DNA from: Candidatus Auribacterota bacterium
Lineage (GTDB): Bacteria; Auribacterota; UBA6266
Reading direction: 5' to 3'
Length of the DNA: 37,105 bases
Assembly: GCA_016933315.1 (NCBI GenBank)
Contig: JAFGBE010000096.1
Coordinates: 1-37,105 of the forward strand
A program made the translations under genes and the position numbers. Under the pieces are notes generated by a model. The model was given only the letters and a program-made list of their open reading frames with translations, was not told the DNA's origin and did no database searches. Below are positions 24,709 through 33,332 of this stretch, in pieces; the stretch's first letter is position 1; every line of letters begins with the position of its first letter.

Positions 24709-25083
24709 ATGAAAAGAACAGTTTTGGAAATTTATGCTTTGCTTGTGTGCCTGATATCGGTATTGTTTATAATCGTGAACCTGCATGAAGTCCTTTTCGG
24801 AGCCGTCAAATTGGTTAACCCGGCGATGGCTGTTTCCGAATATGAACAGAAACAATACCTGAACAACAGAAGCTATACCGAAAAATGGAACGAGAAGAAG
24901 CTTAAAAGTTATACGGAAGAGCAGATAACAAGAATGAGAGAAGACGACTATAACAGCCTCCTGGAAGTAAAAAAGAACACGGAGAAAACGAAGTTCGTAA
25001 GGGCAGTCCTGTATCTGATAATAGCGTCGGCTTTTTTTGCCGGGCACTGGAGCCTGGCCAGGAAAGAGCGGGCCAGGGGCTGA
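24709..25083 (+). CDS. Small membrane protein of unknown function
   Basis: 124 residues from ATG 24709, chosen because GGAAGG ends seven bases upstream. ATG 24703 abuts that RBS, and TTG 24685 would overlap the previous gene. Two hydrophobic segments are visible: an N-terminal one (about residues 6-25, LEIYALLVCLISVLFIIVNL) and a C-terminal one (about 99-115, AVLYLIIASAFFAGHWSL). The charged middle part (about 45-95) is rich in Glu, Lys and Tyr and probably helical. The topology suggests a hairpin membrane protein with a soluble loop. No family was recognised. It is probably co-transcribed with the gene before it and the HIT gene after it. Confidence 0.72.
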   Translation: MKRTVLEIYALLVCLISVLFIIVNLHEVLFGAVKLVNPAMAVSEYEQKQYLNNRSYTEKWNEKKLKSYTEEQITRMREDDYNSLLEVKKNTEKTKFVRAVLYLIIASAFFAGHWSLARKERARG

Positions 25084-25097
25084 ACCGGGGAAAATAA

Positions 25098-25508
25098 ATG
25101 CAGGAATGCATATTCTGTAAAATAGCTGAGAATAAAATACCTTCGGTTAATATATATGATTCAGGCAAGTCCCTTGCCTTTATGGATATAATGCCTGCGC
25201 GCAAAGGGCATGTGCTTGTCATACCCAGAAAGCACGGCGAGATACTTTCGGATATATCCGAAGAAGATTTAAAGGATGTTATACTGACTGTCAGAAAAGT
25301 AACTGACGCCATGTTTAAGTCGCTGTGTTGTGATGGAATAAATGTCCATCAGTGCAACAGGGCCGCGGCCGGACAGGTTGTTAACCATGTTCATTTCCAT
25401 CTTATTCCCAGATCGGAAGGGGACAATCTTAATTTCGGCTGGCCGCATGAAGCTTATGATAAGGGTGAAATGGAGAATATAGCGGGCAAAATCAGGTCCT
25501 CTCTTTAA
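25098..25508 (+). CDS. HIT-family nucleotide-binding hydrolase (Hint/HinT-like)
   Basis: 136 residues, with the histidine-triad motif HVHFH at residues 97-101 (His97, His99, His101) in the usual GQVVNHVHFHLIPR context. The N-terminal CIFCKIAENKIPS is typical of bacterial HIT proteins, which often hold a zinc ion with this CxxC. Family members hydrolyse nucleoside phosphoramidates and related adenylates in the cytoplasm; the real substrate cannot be told from sequence. GGGG precedes ATG 25098. It is followed after 11 bases by the Minf_1886-like gene. Confidence 0.95.
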   Translation: MQECIFCKIAENKIPSVNIYDSGKSLAFMDIMPARKGHVLVIPRKHGEILSDISEEDLKDVILTVRKVTDAMFKSLCCDGINVHQCNRAAAGQVVNHVHFHLIPRSEGDNLNFGWPHEAYDKGEMENIAGKIRSSL

Positions 25509-25519
25509 ATTTCAACGAC

Positions 25520-25864
25520 ATGAAATCCAGAAGCGCTTTTCTAGAAATTTTAGCTCAGAATATCGGGGATAAGCATCCTTACAGCATAGAAGCTTATAAT
25601 TTTGTGATTATGACGCTTGCTTTTGCCCGGAAAAAAATAGGTTCTGCAGGGGATGTGCCCGCATCGGAGTTCGTCAAAGCGCTGGCTGATTATGCCGAGA
25701 GGGAATTCGGACCGATGGCAAAAAAGGTTCTTGAACACTGGGGCTTGAAGTCGTTTAAGGATTTCGGCGAAATAGTGTTCAACATGTCCGAATGGGGTTT
25801 GCTTGAAATGTCCGGGAATGATAAAATGGAAGAGTTTTTGGAAGCGGGCGAATTTAAATTCTGA
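25520..25864 (+). CDS. Minf_1886-like conserved protein
   Basis: 114 residues. The pattern HPYSIEAYNFVIMTLAFARK, then AEREFGPMAKKVLEHWGLK and KDFGEIVFNMSEWGLLEMSG, resembles the small conserved family I know as Minf_1886, found in Planctomycetes, Verrucomicrobia and related bacteria. Its function is unknown. It has no signal peptide and no membrane segment. It has no good RBS of its own and begins 11 bases after the HIT gene, which suggests coupled translation. The family assignment is from recollection of the motif. Confidence 0.8.
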   Translation: MKSRSAFLEILAQNIGDKHPYSIEAYNFVIMTLAFARKKIGSAGDVPASEFVKALADYAEREFGPMAKKVLEHWGLKSFKDFGEIVFNMSEWGLLEMSGNDKMEEFLEAGEFKF

Positions 25865-25885
25865 TCATAAAGGGGTGTTTTAGAT

Positions 25886-28549
25886 ATGGCGTCGAAAAGA
25901 AACAAGTGGTTGTGGATCGTCCTGATAATACCTGTGGTTGTAATATGGGCCTGCATAAACTATTCCAGATGGTGGGGAAAGCTCTCGCCCGGCGATGTGA
26001 TAGATTCTCTTTACAGCAAAAACAAGCTGGTAACCAGGGAGCTTGATAACGGCCTTCAGATTCTTGTCCTGGAAAATAATTCCGCCCCTGTCGTTTCTAT
26101 AAGGTATTACGTCAAGACAGGAAGCGTGTTTGAAGGGAAGTACGGCGGGATGGGTATCTCTCATTATGTTGAGCATCTTGTTTCCAGCGGCTCTACGTCC
26201 AAAATAAGCGAAATCCAGGTGCAGGAAATTTTAAGGGAGCTGGGGGGTGCTTCCAACGCGTATACATCCAAAGACAGCACCTGTTATTATATAAACACCA
26301 GCCCGGAAAATTTTGAAAAAGCGTTTAACCTGATTACCGCAAATGTCTTCGAAGCGGCTCTCTCCCCCGAAGAAGCGGACAGGGAGAAAGGGGTGATAAT
26401 AAAAGAAATCGAGCGAGGGCTCGATAAGCCCGAATCCATATTGTTCAAGACGCTGGATGAGCTTACTTACGGAGACCATCCTGCCGCGTTTCCAGTTATA
26501 GGTTATCTTGAGCGGTTTAAGAAAATAAAAAGAGAGGATATCCTCGATTACTACACCAGCAGGTATGTGCCTAACAATGTCGTGCTTGTCATTTGCGGAA
26601 ATGTGAAAGCGGCTAAAATCCTTCCCAAGATGGAAGTTTCGCTGTTGAAATATGAGAGGGGCCCCGAGATGAACAGGACTCTTCCCGAGTCATCTCCCCA
26701 GCTGACAGGCAAGCGGTCAGAGAAATATCTTGATATAGCGAAAGCCCACTATATTATGAGTTTTAAGACGGTTGATATTTATGATGAAGACCTTTATGCC
26801 CTGGACCTGCTGGCTGAGATACTGTCTGCGGGCGAGAGCTCTGTTTTCCAGAAAGAGATAAAACATAACAGGGAATTGGTCGATGTGATAAGTTCTGCCT
26901 CTTTTACCCCTTCTTATGCGCCCGGGTATTTTTATATTTATTCGGTTTTGGAGGCGGGCAAGATGCCGCCCTCCCGCCACGCCGTGCTTAAAGAAATAAG
27001 GCATGTCAAAGAAAAAGGCGTTAAGAAATCTGTTCTCGAAAAAGCGAAAAATATAATTATAACGAATTATATTTTCCGGCTGAGGGAAATCGAAGCGCAG
27101 GCTTCCGATATCGGGTCTTCGTACCTTATTTCGGGCGATCCTTTCTTTACCCGCCGCTATCTTAAGGGGATTCTTGATGTCAGGTCGGAAGACCTTAAGA
27201 GGGTGGCGCGGAAGTATTTCAACCAGGACAACCTGATTGAGATTTCGGTGGCGAAAAAAGAAGCAGCGGCCCCCGTCGAGGAAAAAGAGAAAGAAGAATC
27301 GTCCGATATTAAAGAGTTCAGCCTTGACAACGGAGTGAAGCTTATTATGAAGAATAACCCTTCGACCCCGACGGTTGCCATAGTGGCCTGTTTTAAAGGC
27401 GGGCTGGTGGAGGAAAACAAGGATAATTCCGGAATCTTTAATTTTATGGCGTCGGTTATGGATAAAGGGACCGAGGAAATCAGCGCGGCCCGGATGGCCG
27501 AAAGGATAGACAGGATAGGGGGCAATGTTTCGGTTGCGGCGGGCAATAATAACATTATTATCGGGATATCCGTTCTAAAAGACGAGATTAAAGAGGGTAT
27601 CAGCATATTAAAAGAAATTGTTTCGAAAGCGAATTTCAACGGCATTGAAATTGAAAAACAGAGAAGGCTTATACTTTCTTCCATTGAGCGCCTTAATGAC
27701 AACCCTCTAACGGAAGCAGCGATACTGGCGAGAAAAACCTATTTCGGGGAACATCCCTATGGCATGGAGCTTATAGGCAGCAAAACTTCTGTTGAAAGCA
27801 TTGCGCGTTCGGACCTTCAGCGTGTTTACGCCGAATATGTCAAGCCGGACAATTGCATAATGGCTGTATTCGGTGACATTGATTTTAAAAAGACGATAAA
27901 TATACTTAATGGAGAACTGGGCGAGTGGCGGACAGATAAATTCAGGGAAAAAGAAATCCCGGGATTCGCCCCTCCGGAAGATTACAAAATAGTCCAGAAG
28001 AAAACCACAAAAAACAATGCGATAATTATAGAAGTATATCCTTCCTGCGGTTTTAATTCGGAGGATTATTACTGTTTTGACGTAATTGACAGCCTGGTAT
28101 CAGGCATTGATTATCCCGGAGGATGGCTGCATGAAGCATTAAGGGGGAATGACAAACTGGTTTATATGGTGCACGCCCAGTTTATGCCCAAGCTGAAAAC
28201 GGGGGCATTTATGGTCTTTGCCGAAACGTCGCCAGACAAGATCCAGCAGGTTCTCGATAAGATAAACGGGCAGTTTGACCGGCTCAGGAACAAAGAATTC
28301 ACCGATGAAGAACTGGCAATAGCGAAAAACATATGTATTACAATGCACCAGATGGGATTGCAGACGAATGAGGAACAGGCGGCGGATACGGTGCTGAACC
28401 TCCGCTATAACAGGGGATTGGATTTCAGCAAGCAATATCCGGGGAATATAAGGAAAGTAACAAGAGAGGATATAGAAAAGTGCATAAACAAGTATTTTAG
28501 CAAGGGGCCTGTTACGGTTGTTACCAGCCCCCTGGCAATCGAGTTTTAA
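25886..28549 (+). CDS. Membrane-anchored double-domain M16 zinc peptidase
   Basis: 887 residues. An N-terminal hydrophobic helix (about residues 8-24) should anchor it in the inner membrane with the enzyme outside. The first M16 half (about 44-460) has the inverted zinc motif HxxEH: His93, Glu96, His97 in GISHYVEHLVSSGS, with the distal ligand Glu174. The second half (about 478-880) repeats the fold (FSLDNGVKLIMKNN) but has GIFNFMASVMDKGT where the motif should be, so it lacks the zinc residues and is a structural half. Together they should form one clamshell peptidase, like pitrilysin-type or FtsH-independent processing proteases of Gram-negative bacteria. The substrate is unknown. AAGGGGTG precedes ATG 25886. 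Confidence 0.95.
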   Translation: MASKRNKWLWIVLIIPVVVIWACINYSRWWGKLSPGDVIDSLYSKNKLVTRELDNGLQILVLENNSAPVVSIRYYVKTGSVFEGKYGGMGISHYVEHLVSSGSTSKISEIQVQEILRELGGASNAYTSKDSTCYYINTSPENFEKAFNLITANVFEAALSPEEADREKGVIIKEIERGLDKPESILFKTLDELTYGDHPAAFPVIGYLERFKKIKREDILDYYTSRYVPNNVVLVICGNVKAAKILPKMEVSLLKYERGPEMNRTLPESSPQLTGKRSEKYLDIAKAHYIMSFKTVDIYDEDLYALDLLAEILSAGESSVFQKEIKHNRELVDVISSASFTPSYAPGYFYIYSVLEAGKMPPSRHAVLKEIRHVKEKGVKKSVLEKAKNIIITNYIFRLREIEAQASDIGSSYLISGDPFFTRRYLKGILDVRSEDLKRVARKYFNQDNLIEISVAKKEAAAPVEEKEKEESSDIKEFSLDNGVKLIMKNNPSTPTVAIVACFKGGLVEENKDNSGIFNFMASVMDKGTEEISAARMAERIDRIGGNVSVAAGNNNIIIGISVLKDEIKEGISILKEIVSKANFNGIEIEKQRRLILSSIERLNDNPLTEAAILARKTYFGEHPYGMELIGSKTSVESIARSDLQRVYAEYVKPDNCIMAVFGDIDFKKTINILNGELGEWRTDKFREKEIPGFAPPEDYKIVQKKTTKNNAIIIEVYPSCGFNSEDYYCFDVIDSLVSGIDYPGGWLHEALRGNDKLVYMVHAQFMPKLKTGAFMVFAETSPDKIQQVLDKINGQFDRLRNKEFTDEELAIAKNICITMHQMGLQTNEEQAADTVLNLRYNRGLDFSKQYPGNIRKVTREDIEKCINKYFSKGPVTVVTSPLAIEF

Positions 28550-28563
28550 CAGGAGAAAATCCA

Positions 28564-28872
28564 ATGGATTCCAATCAGGAACAGAAAAAAGAAATACAGT
28601 TTATCGGGTTTGTATCCATATTCGGCAACTCTGCCATGCAGGCTATGGGAAAAGTGGCAAACCCTTTTAACGGAAAGATCGAAAAGAATATGGAAGCGGC
28701 GAAGGCTTCTATAGACCTTCTTGAGCTTCTGGAGGAGAAAACAAAGGGAAACCTTACGCAGAATGAGCAGAAGGCGCTTGAATCGCTTCTTACGAACCTC
28801 AGGCTGAACTATGCCGATGAGATGAAAAAACCCGAAAAGAATGAAGAGAAAAAAGAGCAGGACAGGAAATGA
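28564..28872 (+). CDS. DUF1844 protein
   Basis: 102 residues. The core FIGFVSIFGNSAMQAMGKVA, followed by NPFNGKIEKNMEAAKASIDL and LLEEKTKGNLTQNEQKALES, fits the DUF1844 pattern known from Planctomycetes, Verrucomicrobia, Acidobacteria and Deltaproteobacteria. The function is unknown. The C-terminus is a charged Lys/Glu tail. AGGAG precedes ATG 28564. Its stop overlaps the start of the next gene by four bases (ATGA), so the two are likely translated together. Confidence 0.88.
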   Translation: MDSNQEQKKEIQFIGFVSIFGNSAMQAMGKVANPFNGKIEKNMEAAKASIDLLELLEEKTKGNLTQNEQKALESLLTNLRLNYADEMKKPEKNEEKKEQDRK

Positions 28873-29420
28873 ACTGGGAGATTGAAAAACGGCATAAACA
28901 GTGCGACAAATGTTCATATGTATTCGTAACCGGCGATATCTGCCACACGGCGTTTGCTTTTTCCGGAGATGAAGACGCAGGCAGGAGGCTGGACTTGTGC
29001 GATAAGTGCTGGGCTGAGGACAGATCCGGCGGACAGGCCCAGGAGCAGAAAAAGATTTACTGGCAGGGGGTTGTGAAAATAAAACCTCCCGAAGAGAAAC
29101 CCGAAGTCATAAAAAAGAATTCAGCGGAAGACATGCTCAGAAAAATAGTGCATTCCAATGACCCGGCAAAAATAAATGTGAGTTATATACTGGGCCTGAT
29201 GCTTGAAAGGAAAAAGATTTTTATCGTCATCGATAATATTGTCGAGAGAGAAACCGGCAGGAAGCTTATTGTGTATGAGAACTCGAAGACCGGCGAAAAT
29301 TTTATAATAACGGATCCCGGCATAACACCGGATAAAGTCAGCGAAGTCCAGAGACATGTAATTGAGCTGCTTGACGGGCCCCCCGCGGGGGAAAGCGTGC
29401 CTGTCGAACAGGAGTCTTAG
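28869..29420 (+). CDS. Zinc-ribbon protein of unknown function
   Basis: 183 residues. Two CxxC pairs (Cys12/Cys15 and Cys44/Cys47) form a probable treble-clef or ribbon metal site, in the context CDKCSYVF ... LCDKCW. A later WQGVVKIKPP segment and helical stretch (about 75-115) precede a beta-rich tail that ends LLDGPPAGES. It resembles conserved proteins seen in Planctomycetes-type genomes, but no function is known to me. It overlaps the DUF1844 gene by four bases. Its stop is seven bases from the convergent stop of the CPBP protease gene. A GC-rich palindrome CCCCCGCGGGGG lies in its last codons (29380-29391). Confidence 0.82.
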   Translation: MNWEIEKRHKQCDKCSYVFVTGDICHTAFAFSGDEDAGRRLDLCDKCWAEDRSGGQAQEQKKIYWQGVVKIKPPEEKPEVIKKNSAEDMLRKIVHSNDPAKINVSYILGLMLERKKIFIVIDNIVERETGRKLIVYENSKTGENFIITDPGITPDKVSEVQRHVIELLDGPPAGESVPVEQES

Positions 29421-29427
29421 CCGCAGC

Positions 29428-30081
29428 TCACCAGTACCCGAATTTTCCCGTGTATAAAATATATATCCCCAGGCAGAGATTTGTGGTTGCGTGGGCGATT
29501 ATGCAGTCAAAGATTTTTCTGCGCCTGTAAAGTATCAGCGTGAAGATGATTCCCGTGGCAATTGCGCCCGGCCATTCCCATGGACGGTGACCCAGGACAA
29601 AGAGGATTATGCTGCCGGCGAATGAAAACCACGTGAATTCTCCCACGGGAACCGATTTGAAATCGTCTGAGTTTATCAGCCACCTTATGATGAATGAACG
29701 CATGAAAAGTTCTTCAAAGACAGGGACAAGAAGAAAAGAGCCTCCTATCCTGAAAGATATAAGCGCCAGAGAAACGACTTTGCTGCTCCCGAGAGGCGTA
29801 TATTCCGACGACGGCAGGTGAAATGTCATGAACGGCGCATATTCGGCGAGGGCAACCCACAGTATGAATCCCAGTATGCCGGCGGCGAGAGCAAAAAGAG
29901 AAAACCCGAATTCAATTTCGGAATATGATTTGAACCAGTAGAGGACAAGGGCTGCGGTGATTATAGTTTTAAGAATATAGATAAAATAGCCGTAACCGGG
30001 AAAGTAGCGGGCAAAAGAACCTATTAAAATAAATGTAAAATAGGGTACTATATATGGGATAATAGGTTTCCAGTTCTTCAT
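29428..30081 (-). CDS. CPBP-family membrane protease, PEP-CTERM-associated type (TIGR03008-like)
   Basis: 217 residues, with about six to eight membrane segments. The CPBP motifs are all visible: EELFMRSF with Glu123 and Glu124 and Arg128, FVLGH with His165, and HATTN with His197 and Asn201. The order and spacing, plus the IIRWLINSDDFKSVPVGEFT-type loop and the C-terminal TGKFGYW end, closely resemble the family annotated as a CAAX protease-related protein of PEP-CTERM/exosortase systems. The only Met near a sensible N-terminus is at 30081; a longer in-frame start at 30264 would overlap the D-aminoacylase gene on the other strand. The start lacks a clear RBS. It is convergent with the zinc-ribbon gene and divergent from the deacylase gene. 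No exosortase is in the window. Confidence 0.88.
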   Translation of the reverse strand: MKNWKPIIPYIVPYFTFILIGSFARYFPGYGYFIYILKTIITAALVLYWFKSYSEIEFGFSLFALAAGILGFILWVALAEYAPFMTFHLPSSEYTPLGSSKVVSLALISFRIGGSFLLVPVFEELFMRSFIIRWLINSDDFKSVPVGEFTWFSFAGSIILFVLGHRPWEWPGAIATGIIFTLILYRRRKIFDCIIAHATTNLCLGIYILYTGKFGYW

Positions 30082-30140
30082 TAGTATGAAGATATCAAAA
30101 ATGCTATTAAATTCAAAGCCATAAAAGCCGGAGTATCCTG
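30082..30140. promoter_or_regulatory. Divergent promoter region (CPBP gene / D-aminoacylase gene)
   Basis: The 59 bases between the minus-strand CPBP start and the plus-strand deacylase start must carry signals for both, or at least for the deacylase operon. The sequence is AT-rich and holds GGAG (30130-30133) as the deacylase RBS. I could not find convincing -35/-10 pairs on either strand. Confidence 0.4.
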
Positions 30141-31748
30141 GTGTTCGATTTGTTAATAAAAAACGCAAAAATCTTCGACGGGGAAGTATTCCTTGAACCC
30201 GGCTTGTTTGTCGGAATAAAGGGCACTGAAATAATTTATATAGGCGGCGTAAAAGAAGCTGCAAAAAGGGTTATAGATGCGGCAGGAAAGATACTCTCGC
30301 CCGGTTTCATAGATATCCATTCCCATTCGGAGTTTACCGTGCTGGCCAACCCCTCTTCCGACAGCAAGGTAAGGCAGGGGGTTACGACCGAGATAACCGG
30401 CAATTGCGGTTCAGGACCCTGGCCCGTCCGGAATGCCGCGGGCGAAAGGACGAAAGAAAGGCTGTCGTCCCTGGGGCTCAAACTTGAATGGGATTCTCTC
30501 AGGGATTATTTCTGTTCCGTTTCTAAGGTCAGGCCTTCCGTCAATATCGGTGTGCTTATAGGGCTCGGTAACGTAAGAGGCTCTGTCATCGGATATGAAA
30601 ACAAAGCTCCCGGCAGAGAAGAGCTGGCGGAGATGAAGAGAATCGTGGATGAAGGAATGACCCATGGCGCTCTGGGCGTTTCAACAGGGCTTATGTACCC
30701 TCCCGGAATTTATGCGGGGGCTGGCGAGATCATTGCCTGCGCGGAGGTCGCAGGAAGGTACGGCGGCATTTACTCCACTCATATGAGAAATGAGTCGGAA
30801 GCTCTTGTCGAAGCCGTCGGGGAAGCTTTAAAGGTAGGCAGGGAATCGAATGTGAAGGTCCAGATATCGCATTTGAAGGCGGTGGGGAAAACAAACTGGG
30901 ATAAACTTGAAAAAGCATGCAGCCTTATCGAGCAGGCGCGCAGTGAGGGACTTGATGTCAACTGTGACCGCTATCCTTATACGGCTTCATATACAAGCCT
31001 TGATATTGTGCTGCCGAGCTGGATGTTTGAAGGAGGGAATGCAAAAGAGCTTGAAAGGCTTAAGGACCCTTCGATAAAAGAAAAACTGGCAGAATGGCTG
31101 GAAACAGAAAAAAGCGACAGCTACTGGCATACCGTTAAAATCCTCTCTGTTTCGAGCCGTGGAAGGAAGGAGCTGGAGGGCTGCTCGGTGGCGGAAATAG
31201 CCCAGATGAAAGGCAGGAAACCGGTTGATGTTTTCTTCGAATTGCTTATCGAGGAAAGGCTTGAAGTTTATGCGGCATTTTTCAATATGAGCGAGGATAA
31301 CCTCTTTAAAATCATCGGTAAAGATTATTGTATGATCGGTTCGGATGCGGCTTCGAGAAAGGACAGCGGAAAACTTGCGGACTCAAAGGTCCATCCGAGG
31401 GCATATGGCACATTCCCCCGGGTCGCCGGAAGGTTTGTCAGGGAAAACAGGCTGTCGCTTGAGGACGCCTTGTATAAAATGACCGGTCAGCCGTCAAGAA
31501 AATTGAAATTGAAAGACAGGGGATTCATAAAGCGCGGATGGAAAGCCGATCTTGTGCTTTTTGATTCCGCCATGCTTGAAGATACCGCCAGTTTTGAATA
31601 TCCCCACAGGTATCCGAAAGGCATTTCATCTGTTATTGTGAACGGCGTTATAACGGTGGAAGACGGCGAATACACGGGTGTTAGCGGTGGTGAAATTGTT
31701 TGCGCACATCAACCAAAACGGCAAACCGCGGCCGGCGGTCGGATTTAA
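30141..31748 (+). CDS. dan: N-acyl-D-amino-acid deacylase (D-aminoacylase)
   Basis: 535 residues, amidohydrolase superfamily. Hydrolyses N-acyl-D-amino acids to the free D-amino acid and a carboxylate, in the cytoplasm. Metal and catalytic residues are in the expected motifs: His60 and His62 (IDIHSHSE), Cys89 (TGNCGSG), His214 (STHMRNE), His244 (QISHLKA), and the acid Asp402 (IGSDAAS). HPRAYGTFPRV is a family signature. The start is GTG 30141 with GGAG seven bases upstream, giving MFDLLIKNAKIFDG. The last 20 residues (about EIVCAHQPKRQTAAGG) are a low-similarity tail. It is followed by a peptide ABC importer, which suggests it processes imported D-residue peptides or muropeptide fragments. 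Confidence 0.95.
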   Translation: MFDLLIKNAKIFDGEVFLEPGLFVGIKGTEIIYIGGVKEAAKRVIDAAGKILSPGFIDIHSHSEFTVLANPSSDSKVRQGVTTEITGNCGSGPWPVRNAAGERTKERLSSLGLKLEWDSLRDYFCSVSKVRPSVNIGVLIGLGNVRGSVIGYENKAPGREELAEMKRIVDEGMTHGALGVSTGLMYPPGIYAGAGEIIACAEVAGRYGGIYSTHMRNESEALVEAVGEALKVGRESNVKVQISHLKAVGKTNWDKLEKACSLIEQARSEGLDVNCDRYPYTASYTSLDIVLPSWMFEGGNAKELERLKDPSIKEKLAEWLETEKSDSYWHTVKILSVSSRGRKELEGCSVAEIAQMKGRKPVDVFFELLIEERLEVYAAFFNMSEDNLFKIIGKDYCMIGSDAASRKDSGKLADSKVHPRAYGTFPRVAGRFVRENRLSLEDALYKMTGQPSRKLKLKDRGFIKRGWKADLVLFDSAMLEDTASFEYPHRYPKGISSVIVNGVITVEDGEYTGVSGGEIVCAHQPKRQTAAGGRI

Positions 31749-31768
31749 ACCGGCAGGTCAGTTTATTA

Positions 31769-33277
31769 ATGCGGCGCGCAGCTTATATTTTATTTGTCTT
31801 CCTGGTTTTTTCGGGATGCGGCGGAAAAAGGGACGACTTCAACACTCTCTTTCTACGCCTTGCCGAAGAACCCTCGACGCTTGACCCGGCGCTTGCGGTT
31901 GATGTTTATTCCGGCGGCATAATCGCCAAAATACATTCAACTCTTGTCAGGTTTGACGAAAACCTTAAAATTTTGCCTGATGTTGCTGAAGGATGGGAAA
32001 TATCCGACGACGGCAAACAGTATGTATTCCATCTTAAAAAAGACGTAAAGTTCAGCGACGGATCCCGCGTATCGGCTGAGGATGTAAAAAAATCCTTTGA
32101 AAGAATATTGATGGCGGACACTCTTTCATCGAGAAAGTGGATGTTTGAAAAAGTGGAGGGGGCCGCCGATTTCATTGCCGGCAGGACAAACGAAATCAGC
32201 GGCATGGAAGCGCCGGATGAGAATACAATAGTCATAAAGCTGGAAGAAGCGTTTGCTCCTTTTTTAAGCATTCTTGCCATGCCCAACGCTTCGATAATAA
32301 AAATGCGGGATAAGGAGATAACAGGGTGCGGGCCCTACAGGATAAAACAATGGGCAAGAGGCGAAAAAATCGTGCTGGAGAAGAACCCGGAATACTCGGG
32401 AGCCGGTGTCTGTATGGCAAGGATACTATACCGCGTGATCCCCAATGATTTTACGGCTGTTTCTGAATTCAGGCAGGGGAAAATTGATATTCTGGGCCTG
32501 AATATCCCGATGCTGGATGCCCTTGAAAAGGCGGGATATAAGGATATGTTTTATTCCAGGCCCGGGCTTAATACCTATTATGTGGGTTTTAATTGCCGAA
32601 GAGAACCGTTTGATAACGCTGACGCGAGAAAAATATTTGCGAAAGCCATAGATAAGAAACAGATAATAAAGTATGTTTTTAATTCCAGGGTTGAACCTGC
32701 GTATTCTCCGGTTCCGCCGGTTCTGCTGTACGACGGGCTGTGGGCAATGGAGAATAATTATATAGAAACTACCGAAACGGTATCTTTTGACAGGCCGTTC
32801 AAACTTCTGATAAACACGAGCGACGAAATGCAGTCAATCGCCGAAATTTGCCAGCATTTCTGGAAAAAAAGGGGAATTGAAATTGAAATAACGCAGAGGG
32901 ATTGGAACGGTTTTAAGGAAGCCTTGAACAATTCCGAATTTGATATGTTTATCCTTTCATGGTGGGCTGACTATCCCGATGCTGAAAACTTCCTTTATCC
33001 TACTTTTTACTCCGGTAATTGGGGTTCCGCCGGGAACAGGGTCAGGTATTCAAATGCTGAGTTTGACGCTCTGATAACCGAAGCGAGGGCCGAAACCGAC
33101 ATTGAACTTAGGCAAAACCTGTATAGAGAGGCCACAAATATAATTGTCGAAGATTCGCCCTGGGTTTTCCTGTGGCACAAAAAGGATTATTGTGCCGTGC
33201 AGCCGTGGGTCAGGGATTTTAAAATGTTCCCCCTTTATTATTCCGATAAGGGGACGGGGATAAAAATAACGCGGTGA
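31769..33277 (+). CDS. Family 5 ABC peptide-binding lipoprotein
   Basis: 502 residues, an extracytoplasmic solute-binding protein of the DppA/OppA family. The N-terminus has a basic start (MRRAAYILF), a hydrophobic core, and the lipobox FSGC, so it is a probable lipoprotein. Family signatures include LAEEPSTLDPAL, LPDVAEGWEISDDGKQYVFH, and the KDVKFSDGSRVSAEDVKKSF segment. I choose ATG 31769 because it lies right before the signal peptide. An in-frame start at 31700 would overlap the deacylase gene and push the signal peptide inward. The RBS is weak. The gene is followed by two permease genes. The substrate is probably an oligo- or dipeptide, but its nature cannot be told. Confidence 0.93.
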   Translation: MRRAAYILFVFLVFSGCGGKRDDFNTLFLRLAEEPSTLDPALAVDVYSGGIIAKIHSTLVRFDENLKILPDVAEGWEISDDGKQYVFHLKKDVKFSDGSRVSAEDVKKSFERILMADTLSSRKWMFEKVEGAADFIAGRTNEISGMEAPDENTIVIKLEEAFAPFLSILAMPNASIIKMRDKEITGCGPYRIKQWARGEKIVLEKNPEYSGAGVCMARILYRVIPNDFTAVSEFRQGKIDILGLNIPMLDALEKAGYKDMFYSRPGLNTYYVGFNCRREPFDNADARKIFAKAIDKKQIIKYVFNSRVEPAYSPVPPVLLYDGLWAMENNYIETTETVSFDRPFKLLINTSDEMQSIAEICQHFWKKRGIEIEITQRDWNGFKEALNNSEFDMFILSWWADYPDAENFLYPTFYSGNWGSAGNRVRYSNAEFDALITEARAETDIELRQNLYREATNIIVEDSPWVFLWHKKDYCAVQPWVRDFKMFPLYYSDKGTGIKITR

Positions 33278-33332
33278 CGGATTTTTCAGTTGCTGTCCTG
33301 CTTTTATATGTTGTTAAATATTATCTAAAGAC

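Noticed and set aside
29380..29391. GC palindrome CCCCCGCGGGGG at the end of the zinc-ribbon gene, as a possible terminator
   Set aside because: It is coding (Gly-Pro-Pro-Ala-Gly) and is not followed by a T-tract on either strand.
30082..30264. Longer N-terminus for the CPBP protease
   Set aside because: It would overlap the divergent deacylase coding region; the added residues are not hydrophobic or conserved in style.
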